From: Haloquadratum walsbyi J07HQW1
GTDB lineage: Archaea > Halobacteriota > Halobacteria > Halobacteriales > Haloferacaceae
Assembly (NCBI GenBank): GCA_000415965.1
Contig: KE356560.1
Span: 852,758 to 916,757, forward strand
Reading direction: 5' to 3'
Length of the DNA stretch: 64,000 nucleotides
The position numbers were made by a program, and so were the translations under genes. The notes under the pieces were generated by a model, which saw only the letters and a list, made by a program, of their open reading frames with translations, was not told where the DNA came from and ran no database searches. Positions 1 to 9,857 of the stretch are shown here, one piece after another (position 1 is the first letter of the stretch; each line of letters begins with the position of its first letter).

Positions 1-303
<303 letters not shown>

Positions 304-547
304 CAGTTCGGCTGACGCGAACCGTGCTCCCTGGCTGGTTGAATAGCCAGCCGTCTGTGACGCCCGCTGTATGCGGGAAGGAAGGTCCCATTGACAGGAC
401 TACACGCGCTGGAACGCACACCGTTGGTCACAACTCGGTGGCAACCTTCGACGGGTCACGCGAAAGCGTATTTGAACCCCAAGGAAACGCGCAACCTGAA
501 TATCCCCTTCGGGGAATCCTCGCGCTTTCGCGCGGGGAGGATGTCAA
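304..547 (+). mobile_element. Right end of the IS1341-type element, probable omega-RNA (reRNA) region
   Basis: These 244 bases follow tnpB and fold into successive hairpins visible by eye: GGCTGG/CCAGCC at 333-352, CCCGC/GCGGG at 363-377, CCCCTTCGGGG at 504-514, and a long stem ATCCTC/GAGGAT at 516-542 just before the end GGATGTCAA. In this family the tnpB 3' UTR and right end are transcribed as the guide RNA scaffold, and the guide would be read from the flank starting near 548. A diverged copy of the same end lies in reverse orientation at 50490-50655. The boundary at 547 is inferred from the shared GGATGTCAA terminus. Confidence 0.72.
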
Positions 548-550
548 ACG

Positions 551-1777
551 CTAGATGCCCTTTCCCATCAGATGACTTCGCAACACATCGGCAGTTTTCG
601 TCCCGGACTCGGTGTTGACAGCAATGACGGTGTCTGTCGAATCGAAGACATCACGATCAGCGAGTTTATCAACAGCGGCGATTGCAGCCCCGCCAGCGGT
701 TCCAATTTCGAGTCCGGCATGCTGAGCGGCAACGACTGCCGCCTCTAGAATCGCATCGTCATCAACCGTGATGATCTCTCCATTACATTCTTCGATAGCC
801 TCAAGCGCCGCGGTTCCACCGTTTGGATCCGGGATTTCTAATTCCCCAACGATTGTATCTGGATTCTCCCATGGTTCGACTGTCCCAGCGTTGTCGGCTG
901 CAGCATCAGCGATTGGTGCACATCCAGACGGTTGAGCAGCGTATAACTGTGGCATCGCAGTGAGTATGTTTGCATCGTTCAGTTCGCGAAATCCCTTTGC
1001 AACGCCAGCGACAATCTCGCCAGTCCCGGCTGGGACAACAACAGCATCGGGCACACTCCACTCATGTGCCTCCGCAAGTTCAAATGCAACCGTTTTGATT
1101 CCATCATGTCGGTATGGGTTATCGAATTCTTGTAGCGTATACCAATCGGACTGAAGCTGTTCAGTGAGGGCGTCCTCTGCGTCTGGATATCTCCCTCCAG
1201 CGACTCGCATCTCACTTCCATGGACGTTCACCATCGCCTTATTTGAAAATGGAGTTCGCGACGGCACAAATGCATATGAACGAAGTCCAGCCATCCCGGC
1301 ATACGCAGCTGCTGACTGTCCAGCGTTTCCGGGTGTTGCGAGCGCGAGCAGCTCAGCATCTGTCTCTCGGGCGGCGGTGACAGCTGATGAGAGCCCGCGG
1401 TCAAGTATCGTCCCAGTTGGATTTCGACTTTCATCTTTGATTGCAAGCGTCTCAACACCTACCTCTGCGGCAAGTTGTGGCGCTGTGACAAGTGGAGTGT
1501 CACCCTCACCGGCGGTGATCGGATCGACAAATGGAAGTAATTCCTCATACCGCCACATTGAGCGCGTCGTGATATTGCGTTCAGTATCGGTATCAGTGTC
1601 GGTATCAGTATTACTCCCACGCTCGAACGCGTTTGGGTCCGTTCCCCACCCAATGCTGCTTGTCTCATACATTGGTTCTAACCGACCACCAGCGTCGGTT
1701 GGACCCGTTGCTGTCAAGTCATGTTGGTCGTCACTTGCGGTACAATAGAGTCCGCGAAACGACTCAGTGGTCCTCAT
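551..1777 (-). CDS. Threonine synthase-like PLP-fold protein lacking the Schiff-base lysine
   Basis: The 408-residue protein aligns with threonine synthase along its length: N-terminal FRGLYC, then GEGDTPL, IKDES-NPTG, PGNAGQSAA and a glycine-rich C-terminal lobe, ending SHLMGKGI. Threonine synthase converts O-phosphohomoserine to threonine with pyridoxal phosphate bound to the lysine of SFKDRG. Here that segment reads TILDRG, so the lysine is leucine, and the phosphate-binding SGNTG reads PGNAG. It is probably a non-catalytic or altered paralogue. A TDTDTDTDT stretch near residue 60 comes from hexanucleotide repeats. ATG at 1775-1777 was chosen because FRGLYC follows closely. The stop lies four bases from the IS right end. 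Confidence 0.85.
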   Translation of the reverse strand: MRTTESFRGLYCTASDDQHDLTATGPTDAGGRLEPMYETSSIGWGTDPNAFERGSNTDTDTDTDTERNITTRSMWRYEELLPFVDPITAGEGDTPLVTAPQLAAEVGVETLAIKDESRNPTGTILDRGLSSAVTAARETDAELLALATPGNAGQSAAAYAGMAGLRSYAFVPSRTPFSNKAMVNVHGSEMRVAGGRYPDAEDALTEQLQSDWYTLQEFDNPYRHDGIKTVAFELAEAHEWSVPDAVVVPAGTGEIVAGVAKGFRELNDANILTAMPQLYAAQPSGCAPIADAAADNAGTVEPWENPDTIVGELEIPDPNGGTAALEAIEECNGEIITVDDDAILEAAVVAAQHAGLEIGTAGGAAIAAVDKLADRDVFDSTDTVIAVNTESGTKTADVLRSHLMGKGI

Positions 1778-2093
1778 AGCGAATCACAACACTCCAATAA
1801 ACAAATTGTTATCCTCTTATGTTGACGATGCGGAGGGTGCGGCATGAGCCCAGATAAGATACGTTCTACTGGTATCATGTCAGAGGCGACGATTGCTCTG
1901 AAGCAGAGAGGATTATCGAAGCCACTCTTTGTGAAGCCCACGCGAGACTGACGTGGAACACCAGCGATTGAGGAGCCTCTGTCGTGAATTTGTCCGTGAC
2001 AAGCGCGATCTGTTTCATCAACATATCCCAGTCCACTCACGAAAGCACTCGGTCTCGACACCCTCTTTATGTATCCACCCACGAGTCACGAGT
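1778..2093. other. Intergenic stretch without recognised gene
   Basis: This is the divergent interval between the threonine synthase-like gene and the FAD oxidoreductase. Open frames crossing it on either strand have non-haloarchaeal composition (basic, cysteine-rich) and I do not accept them. It should hold the promoters of both genes. I see no repeat or RNA. Confidence 0.5.
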
Positions 2094-3365
2094 ATGAACA
2101 CGGACTCCGTCGTGGTCGTCGGTGCCGGACTTGCTGGTCTTGTCGCGGCGCGACATCTTGCACAGGCTGGTGCAAGCGTCACCGTCTATGAACAGCGAGC
2201 CGAAGTCGGCGGACGCGTGCGAACTCGTCAGCAAGATGGATTCATTATTGACCGTGGATTCCAGGTGCTTTTTACATCATACCCCGCTGTTACGCGCGAA
2301 CTTGATCTTGATGCGCTCTCGCTTCGTCGATTTACGCCTGGGGCTGTCATTGCCCGTCCGGGGTCACGGTCGGTTCTTTCAGACCCCCTTCGTGATCCAC
2401 GCGCGGCAGTCTCATCAGTGCGAACCGATGAGGTAACACAGACAGACAAAATCCGGACGTTACTGCTTCGACAGCATGTCGGGACCCGAACGGAACGAGA
2501 GATATTTGATAGCCCTGATCAGTCGATTCGCTCATATCTTCGGGAGTGGGGGTTCTCAGACGATTATCTTGATCACTTTATTGCTCCGTTCTATGGTGGC
2601 ATCACACTCGATCGCTCATTATCGACATCGAAACGCGTCTTTGAGTATACATTCAAATCACTCTCAACCGGCGATATTGCTCTTCCAGCCGATGGTATGC
2701 AGGCTGTTCCACAGCAACTTGCGATGCATGCCCGCGATGCCGGTGCGAATATCGTCTGTGAGGAGGGTGTCACCGATATTATCGATCACACAGATAGTGT
2801 CACCATTGAGACGGAGACGACGACAGTTGACGCTGACGCTGTGGTTATTGCCACTGATCCTGCAGATGCCAGACGGCTCAGTGGTGTTGAGTCAATCCCA
2901 ACGGACACACGGGGGTGTGTGACTCAGTACTATGGACTTCCAATCGCAGACGCTCCCAAGACTCGGAAAAAAATCATCCTGAATGCTGCCAATTCAGCGC
3001 CGAACACGGTTGTTCCGCTCTCCAATGTTGCCTCTGAATACGCTCCTGATAATCAAGCACTGTTGAATGCGACATTCCTCTCATCTGCCGCCTTTGAACG
3101 GGATTCTGATACCCTCGCTGAGCAGACCCGATCAGCACTCTCATCATGGTACCCAGATCGCGATTTTGATTCGTTGAAACCGATTGTAACCGACCGAATT
3201 GAGTTTGCACAGTTTGATCAACCACCAGGTGTACACGACACCCTCCCACAGACGCGTGCCCCTGGCGGTCGGACCTATCTTGCCGGTGATTACACGGCGT
3301 GGTCAGGCATTCAGGGCGCGATGCGAAGTGGTCGTGAAGCTGCTATTGCGATTAATGCCGATTGA
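2094..3365 (+). CDS. FAD-dependent amine oxidase / phytoene desaturase-like oxidoreductase
   Basis: This 423-residue flavoprotein starts with a Rossmann FAD-binding motif (VVVVGAGLAGLVAARHLA, residues 6-23), followed by EQRAEVGGRVRT and the substrate-lid region DRGFQVLFTSYPAV. The C-terminus has the second FAD contact YLAGDYTAWSGIQGAMRSGREAA. These features place it in the NAD(P)-binding/amine oxidase family that includes phytoene desaturases and protoporphyrinogen oxidases; the substrate is unknown. The frame is open upstream to 1953, but ATG at 2094 puts the FAD motif at the usual distance. It stands alone, divergent from the threonine synthase-like gene. Confidence 0.88.
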   Translation: MNTDSVVVVGAGLAGLVAARHLAQAGASVTVYEQRAEVGGRVRTRQQDGFIIDRGFQVLFTSYPAVTRELDLDALSLRRFTPGAVIARPGSRSVLSDPLRDPRAAVSSVRTDEVTQTDKIRTLLLRQHVGTRTEREIFDSPDQSIRSYLREWGFSDDYLDHFIAPFYGGITLDRSLSTSKRVFEYTFKSLSTGDIALPADGMQAVPQQLAMHARDAGANIVCEEGVTDIIDHTDSVTIETETTTVDADAVVIATDPADARRLSGVESIPTDTRGCVTQYYGLPIADAPKTRKKIILNAANSAPNTVVPLSNVASEYAPDNQALLNATFLSSAAFERDSDTLAEQTRSALSSWYPDRDFDSLKPIVTDRIEFAQFDQPPGVHDTLPQTRAPGGRTYLAGDYTAWSGIQGAMRSGREAAIAINAD

Positions 3366-3694
3366 CGGGTAGTGGGATTCGGATCCAACATACGGAAGTT
3401 GAGTACCCCTTGTGGTCCTTTGGGTTTTGTCTCATCATCATCACTATTACCGGACAGATTGGTGAGCAGTGAGTCGATTTCATACATCTCAAGATATAAT
3501 CATCACATTCTGGATAGATAACAGATAGCATCTTTGCCGTGGTGTCCTAGCCGGTGTGATGTCAATCATCGTCGCCTCATGTGTAGTCAGCTTTGTCTTC
3601 AGGATACACACTCGCTTCTCCAGCACACAGTCAGAGGATCATAATTACAATTACACTCCCAAGTATCATCGATGGTTAACGAACCCAGATAGTA
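3366..3694. other. Intergenic stretch between convergent genes
   Basis: AT-rich sequence between the stop codons of the oxidoreductase and the phosphoesterase. I see no convincing gene; the short plus-strand frame at 3556-3744 overlaps the phosphoesterase and has no family features. Confidence 0.5.
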
Positions 3695-4411
3695 TTACAA
3701 CATCGCTCGGAGTGACTGAAGCGGGGGAAATGAGAGAGATTTAGCGGCTTGGTCATCATAAATGGTCGGTTGTGCATGTTCAAGTTGTGTAATGAGTGGT
3801 GATTGAAGATCGCTTCCACTCGCAGTATTGATACTGACACCGGCAGCAAGTCGAGAGAATGCCGGGAGCATAATAATATCTGCATCCTGATAGCCATCAG
3901 GAACTGAAAGAAAACACGGATGTCGTTGCCCTTCGATAGTAATTGCCGGGTGGTCATGACCGATGATATATCGTTCAGCAGTTGTTGCTGGTTCAACATG
4001 TCCATGACAAATAACGGTCTTTGGGCTCTCTTCGGGGAGTCCATTGAGTGTGTATGAATCAACAACAGTGGTGTGGTGTGTCGAATCAAGCCCCGTATCG
4101 TGATTGCCACGGACAAAGACACATCTCGCTCCGACATCCGTACACGCATCAATCAACGCTGCGAGCGTTGTTCGACTCTCCGATGTTGCTCCCTCAAACC
4201 GATGAAAAATATCACCTGCAACAACAACCGTCTCAGGAGTTAATGCATTCAGATGAGTCTGTATCCGCTCAAGTAAATCATCACGCTCACCGAGTGGGAG
4301 TTGCACATTCGATGCCTCATCACGACCAATGTGAAGATCAGAGATCACGAGCGTTGCTGCATCAGGTACCCACAGTGCGCGTGAACGATATACGACATCG
4401 GTGTCAATCAC
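3695..4411 (-). CDS. Calcineurin-like metallophosphoesterase
   Basis: The protein (238 residues from GTG at 4409-4411) carries the ordered metal motifs of calcineurin-type phosphoesterases: ISDLHIG near residue 25, GDIFHRFEG near 65, GNHD near 100, CHGH near 135 and GHDHP near 150. It resembles the archaeal single-domain family related to MJ0037. A longer open frame reaches 4609, but its first 66 residues look non-coding. A TATA-like element (minus-strand CTTTTAGA at 4431-4438) sits about 25 bases before the GTG, consistent with a leaderless transcript. The substrate is unknown. Confidence 0.85.
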   Translation of the reverse strand: MIDTDVVYRSRALWVPDAATLVISDLHIGRDEASNVQLPLGERDDLLERIQTHLNALTPETVVVAGDIFHRFEGATSESRTTLAALIDACTDVGARCVFVRGNHDTGLDSTHHTTVVDSYTLNGLPEESPKTVICHGHVEPATTAERYIIGHDHPAITIEGQRHPCFLSVPDGYQDADIIMLPAFSRLAAGVSINTASGSDLQSPLITQLEHAQPTIYDDQAAKSLSFPPLQSLRAML

Positions 4412-4430
4412 ATAGACTGTATAACGAGCA

Positions 4431-4438
4431 TCTAAAAG
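4431..4438 (-). promoter_or_regulatory. Probable TATA box of the metallophosphoesterase
   Basis: Minus-strand CTTTTAGA lies roughly 20-27 bases upstream of GTG 4411, the spacing expected for a leaderless archaeal transcript. It supports the shorter start. Confidence 0.45.
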
Positions 4439-4853
4439 TACATAACGGAGACATATTATCGCGTGAGATACCTGCAAGTTCAATTGGCTATTGGGAGGAA
4501 CTGTCACAGCCATTGACACTGTGATTTTCTGCTCAACCAACACCGAAACGAGCACTCTATATCTTGAGACTGTGGCTTCGCAGAGAAACGCCGAGGAGAT
4601 TGTCAACACTCCGCAGAATTTGATTGTGTCTAACTCAGTGTCTGAGTTATTATCTGACCTGTGTAATATACAGTCGATTGGGTATCCTTCAGGGACTCAC
4701 AGCAATACAGCGCGAAGAATACTCACCAAAGCGATGAAAGAACCGACAACCCGAGGTGGCTCCGCGCAGTAATGGTGAAAATACGCATTGATATCGGGTG
4801 AATCCCCACATATGACAGGGTGGGTTTTTACCTCTCAATATTTATGATATGAT
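4439..4853. other. Intergenic stretch, promoter region of the HTH regulator
   Basis: No gene is supported here; frames on both strands lack haloarchaeal codon character. The right end (GGTTTTTACC around 4823-4832, then ATTTATGATATG) is AT-rich and probably includes the promoter of the regulator starting at 4854. Confidence 0.45.
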
Positions 4854-5726
4854 ATGAGCGGCGCGCTTGAGGATAAACGGACCGCAACACGGTTTCGTAT
4901 CCTCGTTGAAATTGCCGATCGACAGCCAGCAGTGAATCAGGGTGAGATTGCTGAGGCTGTTGGTGTGACAAGTCAGGCTGTCAGCGAGTATATCCGTGAT
5001 CTCGTTGCTGATGGATATGTCGAGAAAGAGGCTCGATCACGGTATAGTGTCACGAAAGAGGGCGTCGACTGGTTATTTCAAGAAGCAAAGGGGCTCCGGC
5101 GATTTGCCAATCATGTCACCGATGACGTTCTTGAAAGCGTCAAGGAAGACGCCGCGATTGCGACTGATACTATTGAACTAGGTGAAACAGTGACGCTTTC
5201 GATCACCGATGGACTTCTTCATGCAACACCGGGAGACGTTGGTCCTGCAACTGGTGTTGCAACAACCGCTGCAAGTCCCGGTGATGAGGTGAGCGTGACC
5301 GGATTTGAGGGAGTCATACAGATGGACCCCGGTCATGTAACCGTTGTGCAACTCCCCCCAGCACGCTCTGGTGGGAGTCAGGTTGTCTCAATCGATGAAT
5401 TAGCGACAATTTGCGCCGGTGGTGATATTGTTGTTGCAACGGGGGTTGAGGCGGTCGTTGCGCTTCGACGAGCCGATATCACGCCAACAACGTCTCTCGC
5501 GGCAGGACCCGTCGCAGCAGATGGAGCCACGCGAGGACTCGACGCTGTTGTCGTTGCGACTGCTGATCTTGTCGGACAGGTCACCGATACACTTCGTGAT
5601 GATAATGTGCTGTATGAAGTGACAGAACTCGCAGATGCAGATACGGATGCCGATCCAGATCCAGACCAGGGTCCAGATCTAGGTATCGAGATGGATACAG
5701 AGATCACACAGAGAGATAGTAGCTAA
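4854..5726 (+). CDS. Winged-helix transcriptional regulator with C-terminal ligand-type domain
   Basis: Residues 5-75 form a MarR-like winged helix (FRILVEIADRQP, then the helix-turn-helix QGEIAEAVGVTSQAVSEYI and a wing ending RYSVTKEGVDWL). The remaining 200 residues are a separate alpha/beta region with repeated glycine turns, not a sugar-binding TrmB domain that I recognise. It belongs to a haloarchaeal and wider archaeal family of predicted regulators (COG1318-like). The C-terminal tail (DADTDADPDPD...) is a hexanucleotide-repeat product and probably disordered. The target genes are unknown. ATG at 4854 is the first start in the frame. Confidence 0.82.
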   Translation: MSGALEDKRTATRFRILVEIADRQPAVNQGEIAEAVGVTSQAVSEYIRDLVADGYVEKEARSRYSVTKEGVDWLFQEAKGLRRFANHVTDDVLESVKEDAAIATDTIELGETVTLSITDGLLHATPGDVGPATGVATTAASPGDEVSVTGFEGVIQMDPGHVTVVQLPPARSGGSQVVSIDELATICAGGDIVVATGVEAVVALRRADITPTTSLAAGPVAADGATRGLDAVVVATADLVGQVTDTLRDDNVLYEVTELADADTDADPDPDQGPDLGIEMDTEITQRDSS

Positions 5727-5765
5727 CAGAAGCCCGACGGGAAAGTGCTATCTGTTCTCTGACTC

Positions 5766-6458
5766 TCAGTCACTTTGGGAAACCGTCTCACGATTCGTCT
5801 GCTCAGTCTGCTCGGCGTGATTACGAGCGGTTGTGTATGCTTGTTGTAACTGATTGAACTCCGCTTGCGTCCCGCCGTGATCAGGATGAGCCGTTTTTAC
5901 CTGCTCGCGATATGCATCTCTCACCGCTTCTGCATCCGCCGTTGTCTTGAGTCCCAGTTGCGCATATGCTGCTGTTATTGTGGCGATCTGTGAGTGATTA
6001 TTCGTTTCTGGCGAAGAACCGAAATTGGAATCGAAATTGGGATTGCGATTTCGATTTGGATTTGGATTTGGCACCTCAAACGGCAGTCGTCGTCCAAGTG
6101 CACGGACCGGCATCTCATGCTCGCAAAGAATTGTCTCAACGCTTGTGTGGTCAAGATGAAAATACACCTGCGCATCAAAGGTGAGTGCTATGTTGCGGTC
6201 ACTGAGATAGAATGCGATTGTCTCTCCAGCAAGTTCATGTTCTTCAACGAATGGCTCATCAATTGCTCTGAGATATGACCGAAACTCGCCCCGTCGTCGA
6301 TTGAATCTCCCAGCCGTCGTCTTCGATCCATCTGTGTCATCTGGGAATAACCGTCCACCGATAATGAACACACCAGCAATAAGAACTGTTGCACACCCGC
6401 CAGCGAGGACACCAAACACGAGCCACGAAGGAAATGATGAGAGCCACTCTGGGTGCAC
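5766..6458 (-). CDS. Membrane-anchored J-domain (DnaJ-like) protein
   Basis: This 230-residue protein starts at GTG 6456-6458. One membrane helix (about residues 10-35) is followed by a cytosolic domain and, at the C-terminus, a J-domain: YAQLGL, EAVRDAYREQVKTAHPDHGG with the diagnostic HPD, then FNQLQQAYTTA. J-domains stimulate the ATPase of Hsp70/DnaK, so this is probably a membrane-tethered DnaK partner. The linker before the J-domain (NPNPNRNRNPNFDSNF) is a hexanucleotide-repeat product at 6024-6072. It converges with the regulator gene. Confidence 0.88.
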   Translation of the reverse strand: MHPEWLSSFPSWLVFGVLAGGCATVLIAGVFIIGGRLFPDDTDGSKTTAGRFNRRRGEFRSYLRAIDEPFVEEHELAGETIAFYLSDRNIALTFDAQVYFHLDHTSVETILCEHEMPVRALGRRLPFEVPNPNPNRNRNPNFDSNFGSSPETNNHSQIATITAAYAQLGLKTTADAEAVRDAYREQVKTAHPDHGGTQAEFNQLQQAYTTARNHAEQTEQTNRETVSQSD

Positions 6459-6613
6459 AATCGCGATATAGATATGCCACCTAAAGAACCCCTCGCACTG
6501 TCCGTCTGGTCTGATTCAATCTATATATTACATACTCGTTTTTGAGTACATTTTTTCACCCGTGATAGGTTCGGAAAGTACTTTAGTCTCATCTGAGGAA
6601 AATACACATACTG

Positions 6614-8995
6614 ATGGCAGTATCTTGGCTGGATGAGGTACGATCCACCGACGTGGGGACAGTCGGTGGGAAGGCAGCTTCGCTCGGCGAACTAACCGAT
6701 GCGGGGCTCCCGGTTCCGTCTGGATTCGTTGTAACTGCAGCAACTTACCGCGAATTCATCGAGACTGCAGGTATCGATGAGGAACTATTTGATGTCGTTG
6801 ATGTTGATCATGAGGACTCGACGGCGCTTCGAGAGGCGCATGAGCGGGCACATCAACTCATTGTCGAGACTCCAATGCCGGATGAGGTCAAAAGGGATAT
6901 TCTTGATTCGTATTATTCGATCGATACGAGTGGATCAAGAACCGATGGAGACACGAGTGATGACCCTGACTCTGATCCGTTTGTTGCTGTTCGCTCATCT
7001 GCAACAGCAGAAGACCTCCCGGATGCATCCTTTGCCGGTCAACAAGAGACGTTTTTGAATGTACGCTCGGAGAATCTCGTAGACCGAGTCAAAGAATGTT
7101 GGGCATCATTATTCTCTCAACGCGCGATTTATTACCGGAATCGACAGGGATTCTCTCATTCTGATGTCGATATCGCAGTTGTTGTCCAGCAGATGGTTGA
7201 TGCCAACAAATCAGGTGTCATGTTCACATCACATCCATCAAGCGGTGACCCAGAGATCATCATTGAAGCAGCTTGGGGACTTGGTGAGGCGGTTGTCTCT
7301 GGCGCTGTGTCACCGGATAATTATACCGTCGAACGGGAAACCGCAGAGACCACAGCAGTCTCAGTCGCTGAAAAGAAAGTAATGATGATCAAGGATGAAA
7401 ACACGGGTGAGACTATCGAGAAAGACGTCCCAGCCGATAAGCGCGATGCCCGAGTGCTCTCAGATGATGAGATCGCCGAGCTTGTTGCCCTCGGCGAAAA
7501 GGTCGAATCACATTACGGCGAACCACAGGATGTCGAATGGGCTATGTATGATGATTCAGTGTATATGCTCCAATCGCGTCCAATTACGACAATAAGTGAT
7601 GACGCCCGCTCTGAATCAAAGAGTACCCAAGAGACTGAGACTGACGCGAATGTCAGTGCTAACGGTAGTACTGATACCGGTAGTGACACCAATGCAACGA
7701 CTGATTCAGCAGACGACGCAGAGGTTCTTGTTCGTGGGCTTGGTGCAAGCCCGGGTGTTGCTGCTGGTGAAGCACGCGTCGTCACAAAACTCGATCATCT
7801 TGATCAGGTGAGTGATGGGGATATTATCGTCACCGAAATGACAATGCCGGATATGGTGCCGGCAATGAAACGTGCTTCAGGTATCATCACCGATGAGGGT
7901 GGAATGACGTCTCACGCATCAATTGTGTCTCGGGAGTTGGGTGTCCCAGCGGTTGTCGGAGCGGGCTCAGCAACGACGACACTCGATGATGGTCACTTAG
8001 TCACACTTGATGGGGATAAGGGGACGGTTCGTGAGGGTGAACCAGTCGAAGCGGAACCTGCCGAACCAGTTGAGGATGCACGACCAACAACACCTGTGAA
8101 GCCGATGACAGCCACTGAGGTGAAAGTAAATGTCTCAATTCCAGAAGCAGCCGACCGGGCAGCAGCGACAGGCGCAGACGGTGTTGGACTCCTGCGTATG
8201 GAACATATGGTGCTTTCACTCGGGAAAACCCCAGAACAGTATATTGCTGATAACGGCGAGCGGGCGTATGTCGATGAACTAGTCGATGATATCCGGACAG
8301 CCGCCGAGGAGTTTTACCCACGTCCGGTTCGTGTCCGCACGCTTGATGCCCCAACAGATGAATTTCGACAGCTTGAGGGTGGCGAGGATGAACCACACGA
8401 GCATAACCCAATGCTTGGATATCGGGGCATTCGGCGATCACTTGATGCTCCGGAGATTTTTCAATATGAACTCGATGCGTTCCGCCGTATTTATGAGATG
8501 GGTTATGACAACGTCGAGTTGATGTTGCCACTCGTGAACGACGCTGAGGAAGTTATCCAGGCTCGGGAATTGATGGAAAGTGCTGGTATCAATCCATCGA
8601 CACAGGAGTGGGGTATCATGATTGAAACGCCAGCAGCAGCCCTTGGAATCGAGGAAATCGCTGAGGCGGGCGTCGATTTCGTCTCATTCGGGACAAACGA
8701 CCTCACACAATATACTCTTGCTGTCGACCGTAACAATGAGCATGTTGCTGATCAGTTCGATGAGCTTCACCCGGCGGTGCTCTCACTGATTGAGAACACG
8801 ATTGAGACTTGTCGTGAGCTTGATGTGAGAACAAGCATCTGTGGACAGGCAGGATCAAAACCGAAGATGGTGCAGTTCCTCGTTGAGGCGGGTATCTCGT
8901 CAATCTCAGCGAATATTGATGCTGTCCGAGATGTTCAACACGAAGTGAAACGAGTCGAACAACAACTCATTCTCGACTCTGTTCGCTCATCATAG
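6614..8995 (+). CDS. ppsA: Phosphoenolpyruvate synthase (pyruvate, water dikinase)
   Basis: This 793-residue enzyme makes PEP from pyruvate and ATP for gluconeogenesis. It has an N-terminal ATP-grasp domain (about 1-335, starting VGGKAASLGEL and containing VRSSATAEDLPDASFAGQ), a swivelling phosphohistidine domain with TDEGGMTSHASI (active His near 434), and a C-terminal PEP-binding barrel (490-785) with GFGTND-like SFGTNDLTQYTL and the catalytic cysteine in SICGQAG near 742. A Ser/Thr/Asp-rich linker of about 35 residues (from 340) separates the first two domains and is probably a low-complexity expansion. ATG at 6614 fits the family start. Pyruvate kinase, the opposing enzyme, is 3.4 kb downstream. 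Confidence 0.96.
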   Translation: MAVSWLDEVRSTDVGTVGGKAASLGELTDAGLPVPSGFVVTAATYREFIETAGIDEELFDVVDVDHEDSTALREAHERAHQLIVETPMPDEVKRDILDSYYSIDTSGSRTDGDTSDDPDSDPFVAVRSSATAEDLPDASFAGQQETFLNVRSENLVDRVKECWASLFSQRAIYYRNRQGFSHSDVDIAVVVQQMVDANKSGVMFTSHPSSGDPEIIIEAAWGLGEAVVSGAVSPDNYTVERETAETTAVSVAEKKVMMIKDENTGETIEKDVPADKRDARVLSDDEIAELVALGEKVESHYGEPQDVEWAMYDDSVYMLQSRPITTISDDARSESKSTQETETDANVSANGSTDTGSDTNATTDSADDAEVLVRGLGASPGVAAGEARVVTKLDHLDQVSDGDIIVTEMTMPDMVPAMKRASGIITDEGGMTSHASIVSRELGVPAVVGAGSATTTLDDGHLVTLDGDKGTVREGEPVEAEPAEPVEDARPTTPVKPMTATEVKVNVSIPEAADRAAATGADGVGLLRMEHMVLSLGKTPEQYIADNGERAYVDELVDDIRTAAEEFYPRPVRVRTLDAPTDEFRQLEGGEDEPHEHNPMLGYRGIRRSLDAPEIFQYELDAFRRIYEMGYDNVELMLPLVNDAEEVIQARELMESAGINPSTQEWGIMIETPAAALGIEEIAEAGVDFVSFGTNDLTQYTLAVDRNNEHVADQFDELHPAVLSLIENTIETCRELDVRTSICGQAGSKPKMVQFLVEAGISSISANIDAVRDVQHEVKRVEQQLILDSVRSS

Positions 8996-9074
8996 TATGC
9001 GTACCGTCCTGACGGATTCATCAGAATGAGCTCATTCTAATAAGCTTTACATCTACTGACACGATATTGATTCT

Positions 9075-9857
9075 GTGATTCAAATCCTGCCGGCGCTCCC
9101 GCTTTCCAATATATACGGACTTTCCTTGTTCCCAATTTCACCAGTCGCCTCGATTATTATGTCACTCACCCCTGTGCATTTGATATGGAACATAATCGGG
9201 TTTGCCGGTGAACTCTCTATTGTTTCACCCCTGTTGATGACTCTTGCTTCGTCGCCTCCATCCGAGCTTATTCTTTCGATATTTTCACTCGACGGTGGCT
9301 TATTCCTTCCTGGATCTCTCTTTGGCGACATTTGGCCAGAGTTTGGATGGCTTTCAAGTGCCGTTGAGCGCGCCACTGGGTGGGGTGGACTCATTATTAT
9401 CTTTATTTACTCATTTTTAATCGCGTTTGCACTTCCAGGAGTAAGTGAAATCGTGCTTTTAGCGCCGCTTGATCTGGGTCTGTCACAAACCGGTCGGCTT
9501 GGGGTTATTATGTTGGTGAGTGGTGTTGGAAAGGCAGCTGGGAGCGTTTTTGCGTTTCATCTCGGACAGGAAGTCAAACAATCAGGTCCAGTGATCCGGT
9601 TTTTTCGGAACTCATGGTTTGATATCGTCAGCTGGTCTGAGCGCCGAACAGTCGCGCTTGCACAGCAGTGGGGATATGCCGGACTTGCAGCAGCACTCAG
9701 TGTTCCCGGGTTTCCGGACACAATCTCGATTTATGCGTTTTCGGTTCTTGAAGAGGATTATCTAAAATTTGCACTTGCAACGTTCATTGGAAGTATCGGT
9801 CGACTTGTGGTGACGGTACTTGGTGCTGGCGCTGTCTCTGCTCTCATTTCAATCTAG
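9075..9857 (+). CDS. VTT-domain (DedA/YqaA-type) membrane protein
   Basis: This 260-residue hydrophobic protein has about five to six membrane segments. The central half carries the VTT/SNARE-associated pattern: SFLIAFALPGVSEIVLLAP, then GKAAGSVFAFHLG with an amphipathic re-entrant region, and a C-terminal GYAGLAAALSVPGFPDTISIYAF hairpin. VTT proteins act as lipid scramblases or polyprenyl-phosphate flippases in characterised cases; the haloarchaeal role is inferred only. The start is GTG at 9075, giving a hydrophobic N-terminus; the next in-frame ATG would remove the first 30 residues. Confidence 0.75.
   Translation: MIQILPALPLSNIYGLSLFPISPVASIIMSLTPVHLIWNIIGFAGELSIVSPLLMTLASSPPSELILSIFSLDGGLFLPGSLFGDIWPEFGWLSSAVERATGWGGLIIIFIYSFLIAFALPGVSEIVLLAPLDLGLSQTGRLGVIMLVSGVGKAAGSVFAFHLGQEVKQSGPVIRFFRNSWFDIVSWSERRTVALAQQWGYAGLAAALSVPGFPDTISIYAFSVLEEDYLKFALATFIGSIGRLVVTVLGAGAVSALISI

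Noticed and set aside
1774-2082. Minus-strand frame of 102 codons upstream of the threonine synthase-like gene
   Set aside because: Basic, cysteine-containing product without halophilic composition, overlapping the promoter interval.
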